NCBI RefSeq assembly: GCF_009729545.1
Contig: NZ_WFIY01000004.1
Coordinates: 284,001-348,000, forward strand
DNA length: 64,000 bases
Origin: Acidianus infernus
Lineage (GTDB): Archaea > Thermoproteota > Thermoprotei_A > Sulfolobales > Sulfolobaceae
Reading direction: 5' to 3'
Shown here in pieces: positions 19,518 to 28,353 of the stretch (position 1 is the stretch's first letter; every line of letters begins with the position of its first letter). The notes beneath the pieces were generated by a model, which was given only the letters and a program-made list of their open reading frames with translations, made no database searches and was not told the DNA's origin. Both the position numbers and the translations under genes were made by a program.

Positions 19518-20475
19518 TATAAAGGCAATTAGATGGTTCATAAAAACGCAACTATTAAAAGATCCGTTTAATCCTGGGTATGCGACTTTTAAGGTTACTT
19601 CAAGGTGCAACTTGCACTGCACTTTTTGTAATCCTGAATATTATAACGGTGAGCTAGGCGAAGGAAGTACAGAAACGATAAAGAAGATAATTGATAATTT
19701 GAGAGATTCATCAATAGTAGTACTTTCATTTGAAGGCGGAGAACCTACTATTAGAAAAGATATTCTAGATTTACTAGAGTACGCTCATGACGGCTCATTT
19801 TACGTAATGTTAACTACAAATGGATATAGATTGAATGAGGACGAATTCTTAACCAAACTTGCAGATAGAATAGATTTCCTTCATTATTCAATAGACGAAT
19901 ATCATTGGAACGTCAAAGCCTTAGATACATTATGCAAATTTAGACAATATGGAATAAAGGTTAATGTGCAAACGGTAGTAACTAGATATAACTTGAATAA
20001 GTTGGAGGATAAAATCAAGAAAGTTAGAGAATGTAACTACAAAATCCTTGTTTTACCTGCAGTAGATTATCCGAATGCAAAGGTAAAACTTGCACCAGAT
20101 CCTGAACAGCTCTATAACGTACTTTCAGAACTTAAAAAGAAATATTCTTCTACTCTCAATAATTCTTGGGGATTTATTAAAGCATTAAAAGGTGAATATC
20201 CAAAGAGGTTAGTAAGCTATGCAATAACAATTTATCCTAATGGTGATCTGCCTTATCCTGACGATATAAATGGAGAAATTGTAGGAAACTTAAGCAAAGA
20301 GAGGCTTAATGATATTCTGAAATCTCCAAGAGTTAAGGAGCTTCAGAGAAAAATGTTGGAAAACCAAGCAAAATTTGAATATTTACATTTACAGACCGCA
20401 TCATTTAATAGCTTAAGAGATTTAGCAGAATATGTAAAAGATATGGCTAAATGGAGATTTACAGGAAAGGCTTAA
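19507..20475 (+). CDS. Radical SAM protein
   Basis: A 322-residue radical SAM enzyme with the cluster Cys34-x3-Cys38-x2-Cys41 (CNLHCTFC), the GGE segment SFEGGEPTIRKD and TTNGY. The C-terminal third lacks the Cys-rich SPASM motif. Archaeal relatives are uncharacterised. A PNGDLPYPDD stretch near residue 250 resembles the substrate-side loop of small-molecule or peptide-modifying members. It ends the plus-strand cluster and converges on xerA with a 4-nt stop overlap. Confidence 0.85.
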   Translation: MNRDIKAIRWFIKTQLLKDPFNPGYATFKVTSRCNLHCTFCNPEYYNGELGEGSTETIKKIIDNLRDSSIVVLSFEGGEPTIRKDILDLLEYAHDGSFYVMLTTNGYRLNEDEFLTKLADRIDFLHYSIDEYHWNVKALDTLCKFRQYGIKVNVQTVVTRYNLNKLEDKIKKVRECNYKILVLPAVDYPNAKVKLAPDPEQLYNVLSELKKKYSSTLNNSWGFIKALKGEYPKRLVSYAITIYPNGDLPYPDDINGEIVGNLSKERLNDILKSPRVKELQRKMLENQAKFEYLHLQTASFNSLRDLAEYVKDMAKWRFTGKA

Positions 20476-21332
20476 GTGGTATTTTCTTCAAACACTTTTT
20501 TATATGCCTGCATTAAGTCCTCTAGAACTAAGTGAGTATATATTTGTGTAGTCTTAATGTCTTTATGACCTAGCAATCTTTGTACTGCTGGTAAAGGTAA
20601 ACCTTTCCTTATAGCAATAGTTGCGAATGTATGTCTTAATATATGTGGCCTTAACCCCTTAATTCCGGCTCTTTCTCCTAGTCTTTTAATTAACTTGTAA
20701 AGTGCTTGATATGTCATAGGAAAGAGTCTCTCAGAACTTCCTTGTTTAGCTAAGTACTTTCTTAACAATTTTTCAGTTTCCTCAGTAAAGAATACTATCC
20801 TTTCTTCTCCATTCTTTGTTTCCCTAACTCTTATCATTCTATTCTTTAGATCTATATCTTCAACCCTAAGCGAGAGCAATTCCTTAGATCTTAATCCAGT
20901 ATCTAAGAATAAGCGTAAAATTAACTTATCTCTAAGCCTTCTTGTTGCCTCTAAAAGCCTTTTTATATCGTCTTCGTTTAAGGCCCTAATCTCTTTTCTT
21001 CTTGCTCTTGGAATTACTGGATTAACGTTTATCCCAATCCACTTTAAAAATCTTCTTACTGCAATAACATAATTCCTTAAAGTTACGCTTCTTGCCCTTT
21101 TCATTTCTGTCCCTTTTATTTTTCCTTCTTTAGACATCAAGTGGATTATCCATCTATTAACGTCTTCAGAAGTTACGCTTTTGGGGTCTTTCTTAATAAA
21201 TTCTAGAAAGTCTTTTACCGCAGTAGAGTAAAGCTTTACTGTTCCCTCTCCTGCTTCAGCTGCTTTTAATGCTATAATAAAAGCATCTAAATAATTTCCG
21301 TCAGAAGGAGGGCTACCAAGTTGTAATTTCAC
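20472..21332 (-). CDS. xerA: Tyrosine recombinase XerA
   Basis: Integrase-family recombinase for chromosome dimer resolution in archaea. The 286-residue protein has an N-terminal SAM-like core-binding domain (15-100) and a catalytic domain with the full set Arg148, Lys173, His230, Arg233, His256 and nucleophile Tyr265 (TGLRSKE, LRPHILRHTFA, LGHKDIKTTQIYTH). Length and the lack of att-like direct repeats at its ends argue for the housekeeping XerA rather than a plasmid or virus integrase. No dif-like site was recognised in the window. Confidence 0.93.
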   Translation of the reverse strand: MKLQLGSPPSDGNYLDAFIIALKAAEAGEGTVKLYSTAVKDFLEFIKKDPKSVTSEDVNRWIIHLMSKEGKIKGTEMKRARSVTLRNYVIAVRRFLKWIGINVNPVIPRARRKEIRALNEDDIKRLLEATRRLRDKLILRLFLDTGLRSKELLSLRVEDIDLKNRMIRVRETKNGEERIVFFTEETEKLLRKYLAKQGSSERLFPMTYQALYKLIKRLGERAGIKGLRPHILRHTFATIAIRKGLPLPAVQRLLGHKDIKTTQIYTHLVLEDLMQAYKKVFEENTT

Positions 21333-21377
21333 AATAAAAAATAATCTTAGAGGGAATAAAAGGGGGGTAACTAAATA

Positions 21378-22145
21378 TTACCAAATATAATCTATCCCTA
21401 CTTTATCTAGACTTTTTAGCCATTCAATGAATTTTTTCACATTCTCTCCTTGAAATATTGAACCATGTTGTGGTGCAATAATTTTTATATCAAGCCCTTT
21501 AATTTGCTCTAACCAATGGTCTATGGCCTTTTTACTTACTATGTATCTTCTGTGGAAAGGTTCCATGTACTTTACGTGTTCATCAAAATTCTCTACAAAT
21601 AAATACCATTTTCCTGCAGGAAACACTGCAGCTCCTAAATCTCCAGAGAAGTAAATCTTAGATATTGGATCATAGTAGTGGAAATTGCCTACTGAATGCA
21701 TAAAGTGCGCTGGGACAGCTTTAATCTCAGATTTCCCAAATTTTATGCTCATCCCTTGATCCGGTATATCGATTATTCTACCTCCAGCTTCAAATCCCAA
21801 ATGGGGAAGGAATCTCTCCCAGAGCGCTGAAACATAAATTTTAGCATTAGGTGCAACGTCTAACCATAAGTTAAGTGAGCCTATAACATCAGGATCTTGG
21901 TGAGAGAATAAGAGATACTTAATATTTTCTGGCTTTATAAATTCCTTAACGTTCTCATAAACTCTCTCAAAAACAAAATACCCCCCGGGATCTAATAATG
22001 CACCTTCGTCTCCATCAACTATAAGATATTGGTTTGTCAGTATTCCTTTTTCATGTTCTGACTCGTCCAATCCTAACCAAACAAATTTATGATCTCCTTC
22101 CTCGTATAGTACGTAAGGTTTATGAACTTTTAGATTAACTGACAT
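21378..22145 (-). CDS. Metallo-beta-lactamase-fold protein of the FprA/ODP type
   Basis: A 255-residue MBL-fold protein similar to the diiron domain of flavodiiron (FprA/ROO) proteins without the flavodoxin part. Ligands: SHQDPDVIG (His82, Asp84, Asp86; a variant of HxExDH), VPAHFMHSVGNFHYYD, FSGDLGAA and PQHGS. Members bind oxygen or nitric oxide at a diiron site. Its RBS (AGGTGA) overlaps the stop of the upstream gene, which implies co-translation with the SRPBCC-like protein. Confidence 0.8.
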   Translation of the reverse strand: MSVNLKVHKPYVLYEEGDHKFVWLGLDESEHEKGILTNQYLIVDGDEGALLDPGGYFVFERVYENVKEFIKPENIKYLLFSHQDPDVIGSLNLWLDVAPNAKIYVSALWERFLPHLGFEAGGRIIDIPDQGMSIKFGKSEIKAVPAHFMHSVGNFHYYDPISKIYFSGDLGAAVFPAGKWYLFVENFDEHVKYMEPFHRRYIVSKKAIDHWLEQIKGLDIKIIAPQHGSIFQGENVKKFIEWLKSLDKVGIDYIW

Positions 22146-22151
22146 TTTTTA

Positions 22152-22919
22152 TCACCTTTCTTGTTCCAAAACTTCTAATATTCTTGGAGATATTCCTACA
22201 TAGACGTGAATCTTAAATTCTCCAGAAAGATGATTAAGATCATCCTCGTTAAACGAATCCTTACCATCTTTTAGAATGTATATGCCTTTTAACTCACCAT
22301 TAAGGAATAATAATCTAAATGTTGACGAACCTGAGCCACTTATGTAAATTAAAGGATAATTTGCAAAATCACTTATTATTCCTTCTACATAACTAAGGAC
22401 TTCCCCTTCTTTTAAGGTAATGTCTTCAGTTTTAGCTAACTTTGATTTCATTATTAGTTTTGATATCGACGAAATTTTAGATAGAGATAACGAGAAATTT
22501 TTACTGCCTACGGTTTGTTGTTCAACTTCTGGAAGCTTTGATAGTTCGTTCTTTATACCATTAGAAATTTCTTCCAGAATCTTATGTAATCCTTTACCAA
22601 CAATCCATTCTTTCTCTCCAGAATAACTTACTGATAATTTTACTCCACTCTTTCCTTCTGCAGATATTATTATTTTTATCTCATTTCCTTTTTTATCTGT
22701 TAATTTATATTCTACAATACCGCTTCCTATAAATGAAGGTTCTACAACAAATTCTCCTTCGAACGAAAATAGTAAAAACCTTGTGAATTTTAACTTTACT
22801 ACGTTGTTTTCAATACCTACTACATTAGGTAAAACTGAAATAATATTTGAGGGATTTTTTGCCCATGCTATGATTGCATTAGACCTCTTATCTTCAATAT
22901 CCATAGTTTCAATTTTCAT
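22152..22919 (-). CDS. SRPBCC (CoxG-like) domain protein of unknown function
   Basis: Start chosen at ATG 22919 because TATA-like TTTTTATA lies about 25 nt upstream; an in-frame ATG 69 nt further upstream would precede that promoter. About 255 residues. The first 130 resemble the lipid-binding SRPBCC/CoxG pattern (ISVLPNVVGIENN, FSFEGEFVVEP, long C-terminal helix WIVGKGLHKILEEIS). The second half (STFRLLFLNGELKGIYILKDGK) looks like a separate small alpha/beta unit and was not recognised. Co-operonic with the FprA-type MBL protein. Confidence 0.6.
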   Translation of the reverse strand: MKIETMDIEDKRSNAIIAWAKNPSNIISVLPNVVGIENNVVKLKFTRFLLFSFEGEFVVEPSFIGSGIVEYKLTDKKGNEIKIIISAEGKSGVKLSVSYSGEKEWIVGKGLHKILEEISNGIKNELSKLPEVEQQTVGSKNFSLSLSKISSISKLIMKSKLAKTEDITLKEGEVLSYVEGIISDFANYPLIYISGSGSSTFRLLFLNGELKGIYILKDGKDSFNEDDLNHLSGEFKIHVYVGISPRILEVLEQER

Positions 22920-23029
22920 GAGAAACTTTATCCTCAATCTTCTATAAAAATTATAATTATGAAAATCATGTGGAAATGCAATTAACACTGTTAATCTTAG
23001 TTTTAAAACTCTAGAATATGTATAATATT

Positions 23030-23932
23030 ATGCTTTATTTAGATGGTAAAAAGCTTGAAGAAATATTATCTGCAAAGGATGCAGTAAATGCAGTAAAAGA
23101 AGCATTCTCTTTATACTACCAAGGAAAAGTAACTCAACCACAAAGACAAGTTTTAACGATAAAAGGTAACTGGTGGGGAATTATGTCTTCTTACACTGAT
23201 TTTTCTGTAGTAGTAAAAATTGTTAACGTTATAAATGAGAATAAAAATAGAGGTTTACCGTCAGTGCAAGGTATAGTAATTCTAATGTCTCCAGACACTG
23301 GAGAACCTTTAGCAGTAATTGACGGTACTATATTAACTGCTATAAGAACAGCTTCTGCAAGTGTATTATCTACAGAACTTTCTTATGGGAATAGAATTCC
23401 TACATTAGGAATTATTGGAGCAGGACTAGAAGCTTACTATCACGCAAAGATTGCTTCGGAGTATTTGTCAGTATCTAGAATTCTCGTAACTGCAAGGAAA
23501 TCTCATATTGAGTTGGCAAAGAAAATAGGTGCAGATGCTGTAGATTTACAAACATTGCTTAAAGAGTCTGACGTAATATTTTCAACTACATCTTCTAAAG
23601 AACCGGTGGTGCTAGGGAAATTTTTGAAAGAAGATTTTCACGTAAGTAGTATAGGTGCTCATACTCCTGATGCTAGAGAGATTGACGACGAAACTATAGC
23701 TAAAGCAAAGACTTACATTGTAGATTCATTACAAGCGGTGTCTTCAGAATCTGGAGATTATATACAGCCACAAAAGAAGGGTTTAATAAAAAATGTAATA
23801 GAAATAGGTAAAATAATAACTGAAGGAATAAAAATTGAGAGACCCTCGATATTTAAGACAGTAGGAATTTCAGCACAAGATAATTTAGCTGCATATTACG
23901 CTTATAAACTCAGCCAAACCTTTTCCAAATAA
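23030..23932 (+). CDS. Ornithine cyclodeaminase/mu-crystallin family protein
   Basis: NAD(P)-dependent enzyme family including ornithine cyclodeaminase, archaeal alanine dehydrogenase and imine reductases. About 300 residues. Start at ATG 23030 because TTTTAAAA at 23001-23008 lies about 26 nt upstream; the ATG at 23018 would be too close. An N-terminal dimer domain (VKIVNVINENKNRGLPSVQG), TAIRTASAS, the Rossmann GIIGAGLEAYYHA and SIGAHTPDAREID are all family marks. The substrate is not predictable. It converges on the cobalamin adenosyltransferase gene (23-nt overlap). Confidence 0.85.
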   Translation: MLYLDGKKLEEILSAKDAVNAVKEAFSLYYQGKVTQPQRQVLTIKGNWWGIMSSYTDFSVVVKIVNVINENKNRGLPSVQGIVILMSPDTGEPLAVIDGTILTAIRTASASVLSTELSYGNRIPTLGIIGAGLEAYYHAKIASEYLSVSRILVTARKSHIELAKKIGADAVDLQTLLKESDVIFSTTSSKEPVVLGKFLKEDFHVSSIGAHTPDAREIDDETIAKAKTYIVDSLQAVSSESGDYIQPQKKGLIKNVIEIGKIITEGIKIERPSIFKTVGISAQDNLAAYYAYKLSQTFSK

Positions 23933-24428
23933 CGTTAGGATTACCAGATTTTTCGTTTACCCATAAAGCTAAAACAAAAAGTAGCGAAGACAATCTATTA
24001 AGGTATTTCACATGAACGTCCCTTGCCTTGCCCTCTCTCATTATCTTTACGACACTCCTTTCTGCTCTCCTACATATTGCCCTAGATAAATGGAGAAAAG
24101 ACGAAGCTAGATATCCTCCAGGTAAAACAAAATTCCGTAAAGGTTTTATTTCTCCTCCGAACTTGGCTATTAAATTCTCAAGTTCCTTTATCTTTTCTTC
24201 GCTAAAATTTAAATTAAATCCTGCAATTTCTGAAGATATTACAAAAACATCATCTTGAATTTTGTATATTAAATCAAAAAGTTGAGGATAAAGGGAAGAA
24301 ATAACACCTAGAGAAGCGTTCAATTCGTCTAAATTTCCTAAAGCCTCTACTACGTCATCGTCTTTCCAAACTTCACCTTTTGACGGAACTTTAGTCTTTC
24401 CGCCATCTCCAGCCCCGGTATACCACAT
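23910..24428 (-). CDS. Corrinoid adenosyltransferase, PduO type
   Basis: ATP:cob(I)alamin adenosyltransferase that makes coenzyme B12. The 172 residues carry the N-terminal ATP-binding TGAGDGGKT, the ALGNLDELNASLG helix, FVLPGG and the signature RAICRRAERSVV with the catalytic Arg pair. Length is typical. It stands alone and is divergent from tatD with a 33-nt gap. Confidence 0.93.
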   Translation of the reverse strand: MWYTGAGDGGKTKVPSKGEVWKDDDVVEALGNLDELNASLGVISSLYPQLFDLIYKIQDDVFVISSEIAGFNLNFSEEKIKELENLIAKFGGEIKPLRNFVLPGGYLASSFLHLSRAICRRAERSVVKIMREGKARDVHVKYLNRLSSLLFVLALWVNEKSGNPNVIWKRFG

Positions 24429-24461
24429 ATGGTTAAATACAATGAAAGAAAGTATTAAATC

Positions 24462-25139
24462 GTGCTATACGATGCTCATTGCCATTATTCCCTACTTAAG
24501 AAAAAGTATGAAGGATATTTTATAGCCGCAGTTTCCATGGATTATAATTCCTCTGTGGAGACCTTATCCTTAAATGACAAAAACATTCTAAAAGGTGTGG
24601 CAATACATCCTTGGAACGTTCATAAAGAGAAGATAGAGAGCGTTTTACCACTAATAAATAAAGCAGATTTTATTGGGGAAATAGGTTTAGATTATAAATA
24701 CTCCGAAGCCCCAAAAGAACTTCAGATAAGATATTTTGAAGAATTCCTAAAAAATTCTCAGGATAAGACTGTTAACGTTCACGCAGTGAATTCTTGGAGT
24801 GATGTGTTAAATCTTTTAATTAAACATGATATAAAAAGAGCCATATTTCATTGGTATTCTGGTCCGAAAGAATTACTTCGCGATATAGAAGGTGCAGGAT
24901 ATTTTATAACAATTAATCCATCAGTTACTTTCCAAGAAAAGCATAAGATAATTGCAGAGAACGCTCCATCCAACATTGTGCTAACTGAGAGTGACGGAGG
25001 GTATGTATATAAAGGAAAGTTACTAGAACCAACAGATATTCCTTCTACCATAAAGTTTCTTTCTAAAATCTGGAATGAAGATGAGAGACAAGTGGAGAAG
25101 AAGATAGAGATAAATTTTAGGAAAGCCTTTAATTTATAA
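24462..25139 (+). CDS. TatD-family hydrolase
   Basis: Metal-dependent hydrolase of the TatD/amidohydrolase group, often DNases. Start is GTG at 24462. The 225-residue protein has the first metal pair in YDAHCHY (His6, His8), Glu in GEIGLDYK, His in VNVHAVN and IFHWYSG, and Asp in TESDGGY. It is shorter than bacterial TatD (about 260). Its stop overlaps the SDR start (TAATG). Confidence 0.85.
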   Translation: MLYDAHCHYSLLKKKYEGYFIAAVSMDYNSSVETLSLNDKNILKGVAIHPWNVHKEKIESVLPLINKADFIGEIGLDYKYSEAPKELQIRYFEEFLKNSQDKTVNVHAVNSWSDVLNLLIKHDIKRAIFHWYSGPKELLRDIEGAGYFITINPSVTFQEKHKIIAENAPSNIVLTESDGGYVYKGKLLEPTDIPSTIKFLSKIWNEDERQVEKKIEINFRKAFNL

Positions 25140-25873
25140 TGCTTGCAGTAGTTACTGGAGCTTCTAAAGGAATAGGCAAAGCTACTGCGATTAAGCTAAA
25201 GGACTTAGGTTATACAGTAGTTGCAATATCAAGAAGCTCACCAGAAGTAGGTGACGAAAAAATTCAAGTTGATGTTAGTAATAAGGAAGACGTTTTTAAG
25301 ACAGTGAATTATCTAATTACTAAGTTCGGATTCATAGATGTCCTGGTTAACAATGCAGGTTTCGGAGTTTACGGCTCATTTCTTGAGACGGACCTTAATG
25401 AAGAAGAGTACATGATAAAAACTAATTTATTAGGACCCATCTATTTCATGAAAGCAGTCTTGCCTTATATGGTTAAAGAAAGGAAGGGATCGATAGTTAA
25501 CATTATATCCGAAGCGGCCTACGTTTCTTCCCCTAAACTTCTAGTTTATTCTGCAACCAAAGCTGCTCTAGCCCATATAACTAATGGGTTATGGGCTGAG
25601 ATGAGGAAATATGGAGTAAAGGTTTCTGGAATTTATCCGGGTCCAGTAAAGACGAATTTTACTTCCCATCCATCATTTAAAGGAGTCAAAGACTCTTTCT
25701 CTAAGTTCGCAGTAGAGCCAGAAAAAGTAGCAAACGCTGTAGTAAAGGCTATAAAAACCGGGAAGAGAGAAATTTATGTTCCATCAAAACTTGCTTTAGA
25801 TCCTTATTTTTTGAAACTTTCTTATATTATGCAATCAATAACTTATAGGGTTATTGGTAAATATTTTGGCTAG
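25139..25873 (+). CDS. Short-chain dehydrogenase/reductase
   Basis: Classical SDR of 244 residues: TGASKGIG (7-14) NAD(P) loop, VNNAGFG, catalytic Ser in NIISEAAY and the YSATKAAL Tyr/Lys pair. The arginine-poor region after strand 2 (ISRSSPE) leaves NADP versus NAD undecided. Substrate unknown. Co-operonic with the TatD-family gene. Confidence 0.9.
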   Translation: MLAVVTGASKGIGKATAIKLKDLGYTVVAISRSSPEVGDEKIQVDVSNKEDVFKTVNYLITKFGFIDVLVNNAGFGVYGSFLETDLNEEEYMIKTNLLGPIYFMKAVLPYMVKERKGSIVNIISEAAYVSSPKLLVYSATKAALAHITNGLWAEMRKYGVKVSGIYPGPVKTNFTSHPSFKGVKDSFSKFAVEPEKVANAVVKAIKTGKREIYVPSKLALDPYFLKLSYIMQSITYRVIGKYFG

Positions 25874-25880
25874 AAATATT

Positions 25881-25899
25881 TTTTAATTAACATATATAC
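25881..25899 (+). promoter_or_regulatory. AT-rich promoter of the binding-protein gene
   Basis: TTTTAATTAA followed by CATATATAC, ending 15 nt before the ATG at 25915. The first element (27-34 nt upstream) is best placed for a leaderless transcript. The exact TATA box cannot be decided by eye. Confidence 0.4.
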
Positions 25900-25914
25900 T
25901 TTTATCTGAGAAGC

Positions 25915-26949
25915 ATGAATAAGCTAGTAATAGTTGGCATAATAATAGTAGCAATAATTGTAATAGGGACTCTGGGATATTTAGCTACTAGAACTTCAAT
26001 AACGGCAAAGAAAACTCAAGTAATAATCTACGTAGCGGACGCATATGCTAAGGAAGCATGTTGTCTTGCGAAATGTTTCTCCTCCGCCACGGGAATACCA
26101 GTGTTAACGCCGCCTGAAGCCGGCGGTTCGTTTGCATTAGCAAGAGAACTTCAATCGCCCAACGCTCAAGTTACTGTATTTATGCCAGTAGCTTTAAGCG
26201 CTGTAAATGATCTAGGAAACGAGAATCCTGGCTGGGCAATTGCATTTGTCTCTGATCAAATCACAATAGCATATACTAATGCTAGTATTTCTAGTAATCC
26301 TTGTGCACAAAAAGCGTTATATTACGCTAAGGAAGCCATGAGTACTGGTAATTCTAGCGATTGGTATGAGTTCTATTACATTTTAACATCTGGTAAAGTT
26401 AAGGTAGGAATTTCTAATCCTAATACTGACCCTGCAGGTTTTAGAGCCTGGATAAACCTAGAAATTGCAGGACATTTATTTGCAAATAATACTTATTACT
26501 TTTATGATAGAATGTTAAATAATCACGGTAATGTCACCGCAAGTAATGCTGCAGAATTAGTTCCAGATTTAGAGTCAGGAGCAATACAATTCTTATATAT
26601 TTATAGATCTGCGGCAGTGGCGAAAGGATTAGATTATATCCAATTGCCTGCAAAGCTAAACTTAGGCTGTTATAAGTGCTCATCATTCTATGCAATGTTT
26701 AATTATACTCTCAACACGGGGATAGTAAAAGGATCTCCGGTATACCTATTTATAACAATACCTAAGAATGCTAATAACTATAGCGAGGCAATAGATTTCG
26801 TTACCTATGTTATAGAGCACTCCGGTATATTAAAGAAATTTGATTTATGCCCTCTCCAGCCGGCCATTCTTTTCAATTCTACTGCAGTACCTCCTCAGAT
26901 AGCTTCATTGTTAACTGAAGGAAAGTTAATAGAAGGAGGTACTCTATGA
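25915..26949 (+). CDS. wtpA: Tungstate/molybdate-type ABC transporter substrate-binding protein
   Basis: A 344-residue extracytoplasmic binding protein. Residues 4-26 are a hydrophobic signal/anchor (LVIVGIIIVAIIVIGTLGYL). The mature part follows the WtpA/ModA pattern: VIIYVADAYAKE, PEAGGSFALARELQ, FVSDQITIAYTN, VGISNPNTDPAGFRAWINLEIAG, and VYLFITIPKNANN with a C-terminal FVTYVIEHSG helix. It holds about eight Cys (ACCLAKC, GCYKC and others), unusual for the family and suggesting disulfides outside the cell. The ligand (tungstate, molybdate or sulfate) is inferred from homology. It overlaps the permease gene by 4 nt; no ATPase gene follows. Confidence 0.8.
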   Translation: MNKLVIVGIIIVAIIVIGTLGYLATRTSITAKKTQVIIYVADAYAKEACCLAKCFSSATGIPVLTPPEAGGSFALARELQSPNAQVTVFMPVALSAVNDLGNENPGWAIAFVSDQITIAYTNASISSNPCAQKALYYAKEAMSTGNSSDWYEFYYILTSGKVKVGISNPNTDPAGFRAWINLEIAGHLFANNTYYFYDRMLNNHGNVTASNAAELVPDLESGAIQFLYIYRSAAVAKGLDYIQLPAKLNLGCYKCSSFYAMFNYTLNTGIVKGSPVYLFITIPKNANNYSEAIDFVTYVIEHSGILKKFDLCPLQPAILFNSTAVPPQIASLLTEGKLIEGGTL

Positions 26950-27710
26950 ATTGGTTTAAGCTATTAGGAATTTTTTTATCAATTATACTCGCAGTTCCAG
27001 TTCTTTTCCTAATTTATATGGGATTCTTTGTGTTCAAAAGCTCTCAGGCTTTTTCTCAGACATTCTATGCTGGTGTCGAACTAAGCCTCTTATCTTCAGC
27101 TGCTGCCGTAGTAATAGACTTTGCTCTTTTTACTCCTTTAGCGTATTATCTCTCTAGAGAAAAAGATTTCATAACAGATTCATTAGTAGATGTTCCTGCG
27201 TCAATACCTCACCCAATAGTGGGAGTAGCGTTAGTGTTTTTAGACAGTCCATACTCGCCTTTCTATAAGGTATTTCAAGGGCTTGGGATAAGCCTCTTTG
27301 ACACTTATTATGGATTAATTTCAGCCCTCGTTATTGTCTCTGCTCCAATATACATAAGGAGCATGAAGAGTTACTTTGACTCAATGCCTAGAGTTTACGA
27401 GGAATATGCAAGATCTTTAGGTGCGGGAATGGGAAGAGTGTATCTAATGGTCTTGAGGAACTCATTAAAAGGCGCGTTATCTTCTTCATTAACTAGTATG
27501 TCTAGAGCGATGAGCGAATTTGGATCAATCGCAATAGTTGCTTATTACGTACTTTATGGACCGTTAGCAGGAACTTCTCCTGCTTCAATCTTAATTTATG
27601 AGTATTACGGATACTATGGACCGCAAGTAGCAGTTACTGCATCAGCAATAATGATTGTTGTTGGAATAATATTATTAATTATATTGAAGACTATACAATA
27701 CCTGAAGTAA
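26946..27710 (+). CDS. wtpB: ABC transporter permease (WtpB/ModB type)
   Basis: A 254-residue membrane protein with about six transmembrane segments (for example 8-32, 43-65, 115-137, 225-250). The EAA coupling loop reads EEYARSLGAGMGRVYLMVLRNS (about residues 155-176), which contacts the ATPase. SPASILIYEYY near the end is common in molybdate and tungstate permeases. Last gene of the pair; the required ATPase must be encoded elsewhere. Confidence 0.85.
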   Translation: MNWFKLLGIFLSIILAVPVLFLIYMGFFVFKSSQAFSQTFYAGVELSLLSSAAAVVIDFALFTPLAYYLSREKDFITDSLVDVPASIPHPIVGVALVFLDSPYSPFYKVFQGLGISLFDTYYGLISALVIVSAPIYIRSMKSYFDSMPRVYEEYARSLGAGMGRVYLMVLRNSLKGALSSSLTSMSRAMSEFGSIAIVAYYVLYGPLAGTSPASILIYEYYGYYGPQVAVTASAIMIVVGIILLIILKTIQYLK

Positions 27711-28011
27711 TATACTCTCAGCTATTCCAAAAATAAATGTACAATATAATATTTATCTAGTTTAAAGGAAATGAATATCAGTTAATTGATAAATTCTATT
27801 AAATATAATATTAGAAATTTTCATTAAATAAGATTTAAAGTTAAGATAATGAATAAAGAATATAATACATATTTGTAATAAAGATTCATAACATTTCATA
27901 TAAAATGTGAGGAATTCTTATACTGCAGAATTAATGTGATAAAAACGATAGTATAAATAAATTCATTACTTGAGGTCGTGAGTGCACAATGCTAGAAATT
28001 TTAACATTAAT
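27711..28011. other. 301-nt AT-rich gap after the permease gene
   Basis: No open frame with recognisable protein and no ATPase remnant was seen. The only structure noted is a 6-bp inverted repeat, AATTCT (27913-27918) and AGAATT (27927-27932), with an 8-nt spacer. The rest is low-complexity A/T sequence. Confidence 0.5.
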
Positions 28012-28098
28012 GGGCCCGGGGGGATTTGAACCCCCGACCTCCCGGTTTCTGCCCATAGTTATCAGCCGGGCGCTCTAACCATGCTAAGCTACGGGCCC
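28012..28098 (-). tRNA. tRNA-Ile (GAT) with 13-nt intron
   Basis: Minus strand. Acceptor GGGCCCG pairs with CGGGCCC; D arm GCTTAGCATGGTTAGAGC; anticodon stem CCCGG/CCGGG; T arm GGGGG-TTCAAAT-CCCCC. The anticodon GAT is at 28061-28063. Between A37 and A38 lie 13 extra nt (about 28047-28059), a standard position for archaeal bulge-helix-bulge introns. A TATA-like TTTAAAATAAAA stretch lies about 20-30 nt upstream (28117-28130). CCA is not encoded. Confidence 0.93.
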
Positions 28099-28240
28099 AA
28101 TATCATTCTTTTACCATTTTATTTTAAACTTATCTATGCATGTTTGCTTAATATGTTCTCTTTTAGACTTATAATAAAAGATAAATTGTTAGGGATAAGA
28201 AAGCGAAAATTATTAAAGCAGGTTCGTTTAAGATTATATT

Positions 28241-28315
<75 letters not shown>

Positions 28316-28353
28316 ATACAAAACTTAAATAGCTTCCCCCTTTTCTCTATATC

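Noticed and set aside
20472..21332. Tyrosine recombinase as evidence of an integrated plasmid or virus
   Set aside because: Length and motif set fit housekeeping XerA, the neighbours are core genes, and no att-like repeats or tRNA gene adjoin it.
22920..22988. N-terminal extension of the SRPBCC-like protein from ATG 22988
   Set aside because: The extension (MLIAFPHDFHNYN...) lies upstream of the likely TATA box and has no domain similarity.
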